Counted from the stretch's first letter, positions 46,421 through 55,235 are shown. The stretch: 64,000 nt of DNA from Gemmatimonadales bacterium (GCA_036500345.1 DASYCE010000015.1:62001-126000), one strand, 5' to 3'. Translations and numbers: made by a program. Notes: generated by a model from the sequence alone, not told the origin.

Positions 46421-48591
46421 TGCGGAGTGGCCCGCTCGCGATGGTGGCCGCTGCCGCGCTCGCCGCTGCCGGGTGCTCATCGTCGTCTGGGAGCGGTGGT
46501 GCGCTGCGGGTCAGCGTCGGCGGCCTGCCGTCCGGCGTCGCGGCGAACATCGCGATCGACGGCCCGGCGGGATTTCACACCACGCTCAATTCTGCCACGA
46601 CACTCAACGGGCTCGCCGCGGGAACGTACACTGCGACCGCCGCCTCGATCGTGGTGGGGTCCGACGCGTATCAGGCCGCGCAGGCGACGCAGCAAGTCGC
46701 CGTCGCGTCGGGGAGCACCACGTCGATCATGGAGCAGTTCGCGGTCGTTCCGGCCACACTGCAGGTGAACATCTCCGGCTTGCCGCTGGGTACGGCCGGG
46801 GCGGTGACGATTACCGGCCCCAGTGGGTACGATGTCGGGGCAACGACCTCGACCACATTGAGTGGGCTCGCGCCGGGCGATTACACCGTGACGGCGGCCG
46901 CTGTTTCTCCCGGCGGTGTGCTCTACGCACCGGTGCCCGCGACTCAATCGGCGCGGGTGTCGCCCGGTGCGCAGCTAGTGGCCGGGATCCAGTACTCGCA
47001 TCCCGAGTCGTCGCTCGCGATCACGATCGGTGCGGTGTACATCAATCAGGCGGCGCAATCGACCGGCGGTGCCGTCCCGCTGATCCCGGACCGGCCCGGC
47101 ATCCTGCGAGTCTTCCTGGTTGGGAGCGAGGCCAACAGCGCCACTCCCGACGTACGGGTACGCCTCTACTACTCGGGCGCACTGTCGAACACCTACATCA
47201 TTCACGCTCCCCGGATCGGCGTTCCGCTCGGCATCGACGAAAGCGATTCCACGGGGTCATGGAACCTGATCCTTGCCGAACATCAGATCGAACCCGGGCT
47301 CCAGATCCTGGTCGATGTCGACCCCAACGGTGTCGTGCCGCTGGCCACGCGTGCCACTCTGGTTTATCCGGCGAACGGCGTACCGCTGACGATGAATCTG
47401 CATTCCGGCCCGATCTATCAGCTCGAGTTCGTCCCGATCGTCAATTCATCCGACGGCACCACCGGAATGATCGGCGACACTGCCGCGCTCACCCAGGGGC
47501 TCCGGCTACTGCATCCGATGTGGCACTACACCGCCGGGATTCATGCGCCGTTCACCGCGTCCGGCGGTCCATTCGAGCCGTCGGACGCCAACGACGCCTG
47601 GCAGTTGACGCTGCAGCAGCTTGAAATGCTCCGCCAGACCGAAGGCAGCTCGTCCTATTACTACGGCGTCGTTCATCTGAACTACAGCTCGGGGACCGTC
47701 GGCCTCGGGTACATCGGCGTGTCGACAGTACCCAACTACCGTGCTGCGATCGGCTGGGACGCGTTGGGGAGCTATCCGCCTTTTGCCGAGGTCGCCGCCG
47801 AAACGTACGCGCACGAACTCGGGCACAATCTCGGCCTGCAGCACGCACCATGCGGCGGCGCGAGCAACCCTGATCCGGCCTTTCCCTATCCGAATGGCAA
47901 GGCTGGCGGCTCGGGTTTCAACGTGCTCACCGGCCAGATCGTCACGGCGCCGTCGTATGATCTCATGAGCTATTGTTCGCCGGTCTGGATCAGTGACTAC
48001 AGCTACCGGAAGTTGCTGACGTATACCCAGGCATCGATCGCGGCGCCGCCGGCCGCAACGCGCAGTGTCCTGGTTTCCGGTGTCATCCGCCGGTCGGGCG
48101 GCACCCTCAATCCGGTGCTCGCAGTCACGGCGCCGCCCGTGATGCCCAGCGCACCGGGCGCCTATCGGCTGGTGGGGACGGGCACCGACGGATCGCAGCT
48201 GTTCGAGTTCACCTTCGACCCACCGCAGGTTGGCGACGCCGCGACGGCCGCGGTTCGCCCCTTTGTCTTCACGGTGCCGCTGACCGTTTCGTCAGCGCTG
48301 GCGTCGCTGCGACTCACCGGCCCGGGGGTCGACACCAGTCTCTCCGGCGCGCCGCGTGGATCGCTCCTCGGCGACACGACGTCAGTGACCGCCACACGGA
48401 TCGCCGCCGACGAAGTGCGATTCGTCTGGAGTGCTGTGCGCTATCCGATGGTGATGATCCGCGATGCGGCGACGGGCTCGGTGCTGGCGATTGCCAGAGG
48501 AGGAACGATCACGCTGCGGGGGAAGACGGGCACCTTTGTCGTCTCCGCCTCCGACGGCGTCGCGTCGACCGACCTGCGACTGACGCCGTAG
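46417..48591 (+). CDS. Lipoprotein with tandem beta domains and metzincin protease motif
   Basis: This is a 724-residue lipoprotein with a lipobox AAAGC near residue 20. Two tandem ~85-residue beta-sandwich repeats follow, each with a LxVxxxGLPxGxxxxxxIxGPxG opening and a GLAxGxYTxTA turn. A metzincin-type zinc motif HELGHNLGLQH has His466, Glu467, His470 and His476, and a Met-turn DLMSYC is near residue 515. C-terminal beta domains complete it. It is probably a cell-surface or periplasmic zinc endopeptidase, distantly like reprolysin/M66-type proteins. It is coupled to the preceding gene by ATGA and convergent with rpsT 8 bp away. Confidence 0.82.
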   Translation: MMRSGPLAMVAAAALAAAGCSSSSGSGGALRVSVGGLPSGVAANIAIDGPAGFHTTLNSATTLNGLAAGTYTATAASIVVGSDAYQAAQATQQVAVASGSTTSIMEQFAVVPATLQVNISGLPLGTAGAVTITGPSGYDVGATTSTTLSGLAPGDYTVTAAAVSPGGVLYAPVPATQSARVSPGAQLVAGIQYSHPESSLAITIGAVYINQAAQSTGGAVPLIPDRPGILRVFLVGSEANSATPDVRVRLYYSGALSNTYIIHAPRIGVPLGIDESDSTGSWNLILAEHQIEPGLQILVDVDPNGVVPLATRATLVYPANGVPLTMNLHSGPIYQLEFVPIVNSSDGTTGMIGDTAALTQGLRLLHPMWHYTAGIHAPFTASGGPFEPSDANDAWQLTLQQLEMLRQTEGSSSYYYGVVHLNYSSGTVGLGYIGVSTVPNYRAAIGWDALGSYPPFAEVAAETYAHELGHNLGLQHAPCGGASNPDPAFPYPNGKAGGSGFNVLTGQIVTAPSYDLMSYCSPVWISDYSYRKLLTYTQASIAAPPAATRSVLVSGVIRRSGGTLNPVLAVTAPPVMPSAPGAYRLVGTGTDGSQLFEFTFDPPQVGDAATAAVRPFVFTVPLTVSSALASLRLTGPGVDTSLSGAPRGSLLGDTTSVTATRIAADEVRFVWSAVRYPMVMIRDAATGSVLAIARGGTITLRGKTGTFVVSASDGVASTDLRLTP

Positions 48592-48599
48592 TGCCGAGG

Positions 48600-48848
48600 C
48601 TACTTCTTGGCGCTCTTCGCGAGGCGACTCTTGGTGCGGGCGGCGGTGTTGCGATGAATGATGTTCTTCCGGCCGGCACGATCGATCATCTGCTCCGCTT
48701 CCTTGAGCGCGCTGGCAGCCTCTGCCGGGGACGACGCCGTACGGACCTTCTTGATCGCCGTGCGCAGTTCGCTGCGAGTGGCCTTGTTCCGGGCGGTACG
48801 CGTCTTGGTCTGACGCATGCGCTTCTTGGCGGACTTGATGCGGGGCAA
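48600..48848 (-). CDS. rpsT: 30S ribosomal protein S20, TTG start
   Basis: This 82-residue basic protein is S20: PRIKSAKKRMRQTKTRTARN at the start and HRNTAARTKSRLAKSAKK at the end. The TTG at 48848 gives the expected PRIKSAKKR N-terminus and has GAGG 5 nt upstream. A distal in-frame ATG at 48914 would place coding sequence over the promoter. E. coli rpsT is also known to start at UUG, which matters for its autoregulation. The canonical promoter lies at 48886-48914. Its stop is 8 bp from the convergent metzincin gene. Confidence 0.93.
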   Translation of the reverse strand: MPRIKSAKKRMRQTKTRTARNKATRSELRTAIKKVRTASSPAEAASALKEAEQMIDRAGRKNIIHRNTAARTKSRLAKSAKK

Positions 48849-48885
48849 CGGAGCCTCAACATGAAAAGGTGGATCAACCGCGGTC

Positions 48886-48914
48886 AGAATAGTCGGCCCA
48901 GCGGTCAGGTTCAA
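48886..48914 (-). promoter_or_regulatory. rpsT promoter (TTGAAC - 17 bp - TATTCT)
   Basis: On the minus strand TTGAAC (48914-48909) and TATTCT (48891-48886) are 17 bp apart, a textbook sigma-70-type layout. The start of transcription would be near 48879, leaving a leader of about 30 nt before the TTG start. Confidence 0.7.
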
Positions 48915-48978
48915 GAGAGCGGCACATCCGGGGCATCGGGATGGTCGCCCGGTCCGGGCGCAGAACCAGCTCCCGCAC

Positions 48979-48984
48979 TACTTT
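48979..48984 (+). promoter_or_regulatory. Possible -10 box (TACTTT) for the site-2 protease gene
   Basis: TACTTT ends 8 nt before the GTG at 48993, predicting an almost leaderless transcript. No clear -35 is seen. Confidence 0.35.
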
Positions 48985-48992
48985 AGCGCACC

Positions 48993-49688
48993 GTGCTCAA
49001 CGACTTTCTGCTCGCCCTGCCGATGCTCCTCTTTGCGCTCGTTGCCCACGAGTTTGCGCATGGATGGGCTGCCTATCAGCAGGGGGACGACACCGCCTAC
49101 AAGCTCGGCCGCCTCACCCTCAACCCGATCCCCCACATCGACCCGATCTACACGATTGCGATGCCGGTGGCGTTGTGGTTTCTCAGTCACGGCCAGTTCA
49201 CCTTCGGCGGCGCGCGCCCGGTCCCGGTCATCACCCGGAACTTTCGCAACTACAAGCGGGGCGACCTGATCGTGTCGAGCGCGGGGGTCGTCACGAATTT
49301 CGTCCTGGCGCTGGCGTGCACCGCATTATTCGGGTTGCTGGGCATGCTGTACCACGCAGCGGGAGGGTCCGGGACGTCGACGGTGGAAACCGCGCAGCGG
49401 ATGCTGTTTTGGGGGATCCACCTCAACCTGATTCTCGGCGTCTTCAACCTGATTCCCATCCCACCGCTCGATGGCTCGCGGATCCTCTACCATTTCCTCC
49501 CCACGGCATGGGCGGTGCGCTACCGGTCGCTCGACCGGTTCGGGTTCATCCCCCTTGTCATCCTCCTCTATGTGGCCCAGCCGGTCCTCGGGTGGGTGAT
49601 GACGCCGGCCTGGATGGCTGAGTCGGGGTTGATCCACGCCGTCGCCCCCTTCGCGGTGGGCCAGGGCTGGAACATCTTTCAGGCATGA
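48993..49688 (+). CDS. Site-2 protease family (M50) membrane metalloprotease
   Basis: This 231-residue membrane protein has the S2P zinc motif HEFAHGW in the first helix (ALVAHEFAHGWAAY) and the second ligand segment NLIPIPPLDGSR, flanked by 5-6 hydrophobic helices. The short form without a PDZ domain resembles the YwhC/FtsH-linked group rather than RseP. Likely intramembrane proteolysis of an unknown substrate. GTG start; a TACTTT box precedes it. It overlaps scpA by ATGA, an arrangement common in many bacteria. Confidence 0.92.
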   Translation: MLNDFLLALPMLLFALVAHEFAHGWAAYQQGDDTAYKLGRLTLNPIPHIDPIYTIAMPVALWFLSHGQFTFGGARPVPVITRNFRNYKRGDLIVSSAGVVTNFVLALACTALFGLLGMLYHAAGGSGTSTVETAQRMLFWGIHLNLILGVFNLIPIPPLDGSRILYHFLPTAWAVRYRSLDRFGFIPLVILLYVAQPVLGWVMTPAWMAESGLIHAVAPFAVGQGWNIFQA

Positions 49689-50440
49689 CAGCGGCGATCG
49701 AGTCAGAAAGAGGCGACGTCGCCACCACCGGCTTCGTCGTGGCGCTCGACGGCTTTACCGGGCCGCTCGATCTCCTCCTGCATCTGGTGCGGGAGGAGCA
49801 GATCGATATCGCCGATATTCCGGTCGCGCGGATCGCCGATCAGTTCCTGCGGGCAATCCATGCCCTGGGGCTCAACCAGGCGGCGGACTACCTCGAAATG
49901 GCCGGCCGCCTGATCCGGCTCAAGGTGCAGCTCCTGCTCCCCCGCCAGGGCGACGACGGTGAATGGGTCGACCCACGTGCCGAACTGGTCCGCCGCCTCC
50001 TGGAGTACCAGCAGATCAAGGAGATCGCCCGCGAGCTGGCGCGGCTGGCGGAGCGTCGTGCGCTCCGTCACGGACGCGGCTATCTCCCGCCGCCGCCCGA
50101 TCTTCCACCGATCCCGCTCTCGGTCGACCTGCTCGAGCTCCTCACTGCGGTGGAGCGGGTGATCCTCGCCATTCCGCAGCCGGTGCTCCATCGCGTGATC
50201 ACCCGGCCGCTCGACGTCGAAGGCGCGGTCTGGCGGATTCAGGCGCTCCTTGCCGAACAGAACGAGTTCGACTGGCGCGCGGCGTTCGGACCGAAACCGA
50301 CGATGGTCGAAGTGCTCTCCACCTTGCTGGCGCTCCTCGAACTCGCGCGTCGCGGTGTCTGCCGCCTTCGCCAATCCACTCCCTTTGCGCCATTGGTGAT
50401 CGCCCGTGAGCAAGCTCTCCCCACTCTCGCAACTGCTTGA
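49685..50440 (+). CDS. scpA: Segregation and condensation protein A (kleisin)
   Basis: This is the 251-residue kleisin subunit of the SMC-ScpAB condensin. It shows the ScpA start ALDGFTGPLDLLLHLVREEQIDIADIPVARIADQF, followed by YLEMAGRLIRLKVQLLLPR, and the C-terminal winged-helix segment FLLALLELARRG-like (LSTLLALLELARRGVCRLRQ). It bridges the SMC head domains and ScpB. It overlaps the site-2 protease gene by 4 nt and scpB by 35 nt. Confidence 0.95.
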   Translation: MTAAIESERGDVATTGFVVALDGFTGPLDLLLHLVREEQIDIADIPVARIADQFLRAIHALGLNQAADYLEMAGRLIRLKVQLLLPRQGDDGEWVDPRAELVRRLLEYQQIKEIARELARLAERRALRHGRGYLPPPPDLPPIPLSVDLLELLTAVERVILAIPQPVLHRVITRPLDVEGAVWRIQALLAEQNEFDWRAAFGPKPTMVEVLSTLLALLELARRGVCRLRQSTPFAPLVIAREQALPTLATA

Positions 50441-50999
50441 GGCTGCGCTGTTCGCGGCCAATCGTCCGCTCACCCTCGACGAACTCGAGGGGCTCGAGCC
50501 GGACGCCGCCGCGGCCGAGGTGCGCACCGCGCTCGACGAATTGCGCGAGCACTATGACTTCGACGGCCACGCCGTGGAGATCGCCGAACTCGCGGGCGGT
50601 TACCAGATTCTGACTCGCGCCGTCTTTGCCGCAGCGGTGGAACGCGCCCAGGCTTTGCAGCGGCAACCGCGGCTCTCCGCGGCGACGCTGGAAACGCTTT
50701 CGACCATCGCGTACCGGCAACCGGTGGGGCGCGCCGAGATCGAGGAGATCCGGGGAGTCAACTCCGGCGGCGTGCTCCGCACCCTGCAGGAACGCGGATT
50801 GATCGAAGTGGTGGGACGCGGCGAAGCGCTGGGACGACCGCTTCTCTACGGCACGACGGCGCTCTTCCTCGAGACCCTGGGCCTCAACGACCTGACCGAC
50901 CTGCCGCGCGCGGAGGAACTCACCATCGCCTTGCAGCCGCACCGTCCCGAAGCAGACGAGGGCGACGACAGCGCGCTGGCGTCGGTCGAAGAGGGCTGA
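50406..50999 (+). CDS. scpB: Segregation and condensation protein B
   Basis: This 197-residue protein has paired winged-helix domains. ScpB features are LSQLLEAALFAANRPLTLDEL, LRTLQERGLIEVVGRGEALGRPLLYGTT and FLETLGLNDLTDLP. It is the dimeric partner of ScpA in the SMC complex. The GTG start lies inside scpA (35-nt overlap), implying coupled synthesis. Its stop forms TGATG with the pseudouridine synthase start. Confidence 0.94.
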   Translation: MSKLSPLSQLLEAALFAANRPLTLDELEGLEPDAAAAEVRTALDELREHYDFDGHAVEIAELAGGYQILTRAVFAAAVERAQALQRQPRLSAATLETLSTIAYRQPVGRAEIEEIRGVNSGGVLRTLQERGLIEVVGRGEALGRPLLYGTTALFLETLGLNDLTDLPRAEELTIALQPHRPEADEGDDSALASVEEG

Positions 51000-51733
51000 T
51001 GGCATTGATGCGATTGCAGCGCTTCCTCGCGCGCGCCGGCGTGGCGTCGCGACGCCAGGCGGAAACGCTGATCACTGACGGCAAGGTCAAGGTCGACGGC
51101 CGGGTTGCGGAACTCGGCATGTCGGTCGATCCGGCGAAGTCCAAGGTGACCGTGGGCCGGAAGACGATCCGCCTCGCCACGCGCCGCTGGCTCGCGTTCC
51201 ACAAGCCGCTTGGCGTGGTGACCACGGCGAGCGACGAGGCGGGGCGCCGGACCGTCTTTGATTTCATCCCCGATGCGTTGGGGCTGACCTACGTTGGCCG
51301 CCTCGATGTTGCGACGACCGGCTTGCTGTTGCTCACCACCGATGGCGAGGCGGTGCACCGGCTCACTCATCCGCGCTACAGGATTCCGCGGCAGTACATC
51401 GCGCTGGTTCACGGTGCGACCACCGCGGAACTCACCGCGCGGTCTGCAACGCAGGTGAAGGTCGATGAACGTCCTGTCGTCCCGAGCCGGGTCAACGTGA
51501 AGCCGGGGCGTAACGGACGGAGCATTCTGGAAGTCACGCTTGAAGAGGGACGGAATCGCATCGTCCGGCGGTGGGTCGAAGCGATGGGCGCCAAGGTGGA
51601 ACGGCTGGCGCGGGTGTCGTACGGTCCGGTGCGGCTCGATGATCTCGAGCCAGGGAAATGGCGCCCATTGACGCCAGCCGAGGAACGCGGCATCTACCAC
51701 GCGATCGGCTTGAAATCCGGAGGCAGCGAGTGA
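50999..51733 (+). CDS. RsuA/RluB-family pseudouridine synthase
   Basis: This 244-residue enzyme isomerises uridine in rRNA. An N-terminal S4 RNA-binding domain (RLQRFLARAGVASRRQAETLI) comes first. The catalytic domain has HKPLGVVTTASDEAGRRTVFD and the catalytic Asp in YVGRLDVATTGLLLLTTDG. LEEGRNRIVRRWVEAMGAKVERLARVSYG closes the fold. RluB/RluE/RsuA cannot be separated by eye; the position next to scpB is typical of RluB. TGATG overlap upstream, GTGA overlap with moxR downstream. Confidence 0.92.
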   Translation: MALMRLQRFLARAGVASRRQAETLITDGKVKVDGRVAELGMSVDPAKSKVTVGRKTIRLATRRWLAFHKPLGVVTTASDEAGRRTVFDFIPDALGLTYVGRLDVATTGLLLLTTDGEAVHRLTHPRYRIPRQYIALVHGATTAELTARSATQVKVDERPVVPSRVNVKPGRNGRSILEVTLEEGRNRIVRRWVEAMGAKVERLARVSYGPVRLDDLEPGKWRPLTPAEERGIYHAIGLKSGGSE

Positions 51734-52680
51734 CGTTCCCGGTCCAGGATGTTGTCGCAGAGATCCGCAAACGCGTCGTCGGGCAGGATGTCATGGTCGA
51801 GCGCCTGCTGATCGGCCTGCTCACCGGCGGGCATATCCTCCTCGAAGGCGTGCCGGGGCTTGCCAAGACCCTCACGGTGCGCACGCTCGCCGACGTGCTG
51901 CACGCATCGTTCTCGCGGATCCAGTTCACCCCCGATCTTCTCCCCGCCGACGTGGTCGGGACGATGATCTTCGAGTCACAGCAGCAGCGGTTCACGGTGC
52001 GGCACGGACCGATCTTCGCGCAGATCGTTCTCGCGGATGAAGTCAATCGCGCGCCGGCCAAGGTGCAGTCGGCGCTTCTGGAAGCGATGCAGGAGCGGCA
52101 GGTCACCATCGGCGGGACGACGTACCAGCTTCCTTCGCCGTTCCTCGTCCTCGCGACCCAGAATCCGATCGAGAGCGAAGGAACGTATCCGCTGCCGGAA
52201 GCGCAGCTCGACCGCTTCCTCCTCAAGGTCAAGGTGAGTTATCCCGCCCGCACGGAAGAGCGCGAGGTGCTGCTGCGAATGAGTGGCGCCGACGATTCCA
52301 TTCCTGTGAGGCGTCTCGCCGAACCGGCGCAGGTCCTTGCCGCGCGCGAACAGATCGCCGCGGTCCATCTCGACCAGCGCCTCGCCGATTACATCGTCGA
52401 CCTGGTCCGCGGGACGCGCGAACCTGGAGCGATCGGTCTCGGTCCGCTCGATGCGATGATCGCGTACGGTGCGTCGCCGCGGGCGTCGATCGCACTGGCG
52501 CAGACGTCGCGTGCGCACGCCTTCCTCCGCGGCCGTGATTACGTGACACCGGAAGATGTCCAGGAACTGGCGCCGGATGTGATGCGCCACCGGATCGTGC
52601 TGACGTTCGACGCCGAGGCCGAGGGGCTCGATTCCGACGCGGTGGTGAAGCAGGTGCTCGGCGCGGTTCGGGTGCCGTGA
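51730..52680 (+). CDS. MoxR-family AAA+ ATPase
   Basis: This 316-residue AAA+ protein has Walker A GVPGLAKT, Walker B LADEVNRAP, sensor LATQNPIESEGTYPLPEAQLDRF and a C-terminal lid. MoxR proteins act as chaperones for VWA-domain partners, which are encoded just downstream. The GTG at 51730 overlaps the pseudouridine synthase stop (GTGA); a longer start at 51658 reads out-of-frame sequence of that gene. It heads the Bat operon. Confidence 0.93.
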   Translation: MTFPVQDVVAEIRKRVVGQDVMVERLLIGLLTGGHILLEGVPGLAKTLTVRTLADVLHASFSRIQFTPDLLPADVVGTMIFESQQQRFTVRHGPIFAQIVLADEVNRAPAKVQSALLEAMQERQVTIGGTTYQLPSPFLVLATQNPIESEGTYPLPEAQLDRFLLKVKVSYPARTEEREVLLRMSGADDSIPVRRLAEPAQVLAAREQIAAVHLDQRLADYIVDLVRGTREPGAIGLGPLDAMIAYGASPRASIALAQTSRAHAFLRGRDYVTPEDVQELAPDVMRHRIVLTFDAEAEGLDSDAVVKQVLGAVRVP

Positions 52681-52681
52681 C

Positions 52682-53566
52682 GTGCCGAGTCGTCTCCCGC
52701 CGGCACTGCTGAAGCAGGTCCGCACCCTCGCACTGCGCGGGCGGCGGGCCACGGACACGCTGCTTGGCGGAGAGATCCGGTCGGTGTTCCGCGGCACCGG
52801 CATGGAGTTCACAGATATCCGGCCGTACACCGAGGGCGACGACCTTCGGCACCTCGACTGGAATCTCCTCGCCCGGACCGGGCACCCGTACATCAAGCTG
52901 TATACCGAAGCACGCGAACTCACGCTGCTGCTGATCGTCGATCACTCGCGATCGACTGCGATCGGCGATCCCGAACCGAAGTCGGCGCGGGCCATCGAGA
53001 TCGCGGCGCTCCTCGCGCTGGTCGCGGCGCAGCAGCAGGATCGCGTCGGCCTCCTCGGATTTGCGGATACGATCGGTCCGGTGATTCCTCCGGGGCGCGG
53101 CCATCGGCACGTCTTCGGCGTGGTGCAGACGCTCTTCTCGCTCGAGGCGACCGGCAGGGGAACCGATCTCGCCGGTGCGCTCCGGAGCGCAGGGTCACTT
53201 CTCCGGCGTCGGGCGTTGATCGTGGTGATCTCCGATTTTCTGGCGAAGGATTGGGCGACACCGCTCAAGGGACTTGCTGCACGCCACGAAGTGACGGCGA
53301 TCGCGCTCGAGGATCGGCGCGATACGGCACTTCCGACCGGCGGGTGGGTGAACCTTGCGGGAGCGGAGCAGGGCAGCAGCACTGTGCTCTTTGACAGCAG
53401 TGATCCCGTTGCCCGCCGCCGCGCGGAAGCCGCGGCCAAGCGCACCCGGTTGAACCGCGCCAACGCGTTTGCGTCGGCGGGGGTCCGTGAAGTCGTGGTG
53501 CGCACCGAAGGCGACTACATGAGCGCGCTGCGGAGCGCCTTCGGCAAGTCGGGCGGGCGGCGATGA
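52682..53566 (+). CDS. DUF58 domain protein
   Basis: This 294-residue cytoplasmic protein has the DUF58 signature VFRGTGMEFTDIRPYTEGDD followed by LRHLDWNLLARTG. A VWA-like fold follows, with DHSRSTAIGD in place of a full MIDAS and ALIVVISDFLAKDW. DUF58 proteins are encoded between MoxR and VWA proteins in Bat-type operons and are thought to be recruited to a membrane complex. GTG start 1 nt after the MoxR stop; ATGA overlap with the next gene. Confidence 0.92.
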   Translation: MPSRLPPALLKQVRTLALRGRRATDTLLGGEIRSVFRGTGMEFTDIRPYTEGDDLRHLDWNLLARTGHPYIKLYTEARELTLLLIVDHSRSTAIGDPEPKSARAIEIAALLALVAAQQQDRVGLLGFADTIGPVIPPGRGHRHVFGVVQTLFSLEATGRGTDLAGALRSAGSLLRRRALIVVISDFLAKDWATPLKGLAARHEVTAIALEDRRDTALPTGGWVNLAGAEQGSSTVLFDSSDPVARRRAEAAAKRTRLNRANAFASAGVREVVVRTEGDYMSALRSAFGKSGGRR

Positions 53567-54258
53567 CGCAGCAGCAGGTGCCGACGGTGGGCGACACGAT
53601 CACCATCGTCCGGCATATCGCCGCGCCACCCGGTGCGGTGGTGACCGCGCCGTCGCCGACGGACTCGACCGTGGCGACACTGGTGGCGCCGCCGGTGATC
53701 ACGCGCGACGGCGATTCGGTCCGCATTGCGTATACCGTTGCCGTGTGGGCGTCGGGACACAACGACCTCGCCCTTCCCGGTGTCATCGTCGTCGATATGC
53801 GTGGCCACGTCGACACCCTCGCCGACACGCATGTGAGCGTCGACGTCGCGTCGGTGCTCCCGGCGGCGAAGACCGCCGCGAACATTGCGCCGCATCCGGG
53901 GCGGCCGTGGCTGGCGAGTGCGGAGCGTTCGTACCTGCCATTTGCCGTTCTCGTTCCCCTCGCCGTGCTGCTCTCCGCCGCGGGGCTCTGGTGGTGGCGC
54001 CGACCCGGTCCACCAGTTCCGGTCACGCCTCCGCCGATGGCGCCGCCGCTCACGCGGGGGCGGATCGACCTGTGGCTTGGTGCCGGCGAGCCGCGACTCG
54101 CGCTCGAGCATGTCGAGGCGATGACCCGTTCGCGCGCCGACTTCGCCGAATGGAGAGCGCGCGCCGATCAGCTGCGCTTTGCGCCGACCGCCGACGACCA
54201 GCTCGCCGCGCTCGTGATCGAAGGATGGTCCCGCATTTCCGAGGAGCCGGCGCCGTGA
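53563..54258 (+). CDS. Single-pass membrane protein of the Bat operon (DUF4381 position)
   Basis: This is a 231-residue protein: a beta-rich N-terminal part (about 1-120) with repeated valine-rich strands, one membrane helix (YLPFAVLVPLAVLLSAAGLWWWRR), a proline linker and a charged helical tail. No signal peptide is apparent at the N-terminus. It occupies the place where DUF4381 proteins occur between DUF58 and the first VWA protein in Bat-type operons, but I cannot confirm family membership by eye. ATGA and GTGA overlaps on either side show that it belongs to the operon. Confidence 0.65.
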   Translation: MTQQQVPTVGDTITIVRHIAAPPGAVVTAPSPTDSTVATLVAPPVITRDGDSVRIAYTVAVWASGHNDLALPGVIVVDMRGHVDTLADTHVSVDVASVLPAAKTAANIAPHPGRPWLASAERSYLPFAVLVPLAVLLSAAGLWWWRRPGPPVPVTPPPMAPPLTRGRIDLWLGAGEPRLALEHVEAMTRSRADFAEWRARADQLRFAPTADDQLAALVIEGWSRISEEPAP

Positions 54259-55235
54259 TCTACTTCGCCCGGCCGTGGCTCCTCCCGCTGCTGCTCGCGC
54301 TGCCGGTCTGGTGGTGGCTGCGCCGCCGCCAACATCCCGTGGCCGCAACCGTCAGCGATACCAGGCCGTTCGACGCGGCAACCCGCGGACGGTGGAAGCT
54401 GCTGCTCCCGCCGACCCTTCGTTCGCTGGCGCTCATCGGCTTGATCCTCGCGGCGGCCGGGCCATATCGCGCCGGTGACCGCCTGGTCGTGTCGGCCAAC
54501 GGAGTGGCGATCGTGATCGCGATCGACGTATCGAGCTCGATGCTGGCGGAGGACTTCGCGCCATCCAACCGGATCGAAGTGGCGAAGCAGCGTGCCATCG
54601 ATTTCGTGCGGGGGCGTAACGCCGACCGGATCGGCCTCGTCGTTTTTGCCGGCGAAGCACTGACCCAGGTTCCGGTGACGCTCGACTATCCGGCGCTGAT
54701 CGACGCGATCCGGAATGTCGAGATCGGCGCGCTCGACGACGGTACCGCGATCGGATCGGGGTTGGCGATCGCGGTGGCGCGCCTCCGCAAGGTCCCGGGC
54801 GCCAGCAAGGTGGTGCTCCTCCTCACTGACGGCGTCAACAATCGCGGTGTCATCGATCCGCGTACCGCTGCGGAAACCGCCGCGGCGTTCGGGATCAAGG
54901 TGTACACCGTCGGGATCGGGTCGGAAGGCGAGGCGCGGGTGCCGACGCAACGTGATGCGCAGGGGAACTACCGGTATGAGAACATGCCGGTCGAAATCGA
55001 CGAAGACCTGCTGCGCGACATCGCGCAGCGCACCGGCGGCGAGTACTTCCGGGCCAAGGATTCGCAGGCGCTGACCAGCATCTTCCAGCAGGTCGACAAG
55101 CTCGCTCGCGCGCCGGTCGACGCGGTGCGGTACACCCGCCAGCAGGAACGGACGCTGCCATTTCTCGCCGGCACGCTGGCAGCGCTCCTCGCCGAACTGA
55201 TCATCAGCGGCACGATGGTGATCCGGATCCCATGA
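54255..55235 (+). CDS. batA: BatA-like VWA-domain membrane protein
   Basis: This 326-residue protein has two N-terminal membrane helices (WLLPLLLALPVWWWL; LALIGLILAAAGPYRAG), a VWA domain and a C-terminal helix. The MIDAS is complete: DVSSSM, the Thr in DDGTAIGSGL and LLTDGVNN. This corresponds to BatA of aerotolerance operons, displayed on the inner membrane. GTG start overlaps the preceding gene (GTGA), and the stop overlaps the next as ATGA. Confidence 0.92.
   Translation: MIYFARPWLLPLLLALPVWWWLRRRQHPVAATVSDTRPFDAATRGRWKLLLPPTLRSLALIGLILAAAGPYRAGDRLVVSANGVAIVIAIDVSSSMLAEDFAPSNRIEVAKQRAIDFVRGRNADRIGLVVFAGEALTQVPVTLDYPALIDAIRNVEIGALDDGTAIGSGLAIAVARLRKVPGASKVVLLLTDGVNNRGVIDPRTAAETAAAFGIKVYTVGIGSEGEARVPTQRDAQGNYRYENMPVEIDEDLLRDIAQRTGGEYFRAKDSQALTSIFQQVDKLARAPVDAVRYTRQQERTLPFLAGTLAALLAELIISGTMVIRIP

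Noticed and set aside
44327-46480. 717-codon open frame on the minus strand
   Set aside because: It is antisense to three well-supported genes, with Arg/Asp/Gly-rich low-complexity translation typical of GC-rich shadow frames.
48589-48602. GTAG/CTAC pairing at the metzincin and rpsT stops
   Set aside because: Convergent TAG stops always pair with each other; a 4-bp stem adds nothing beyond that.
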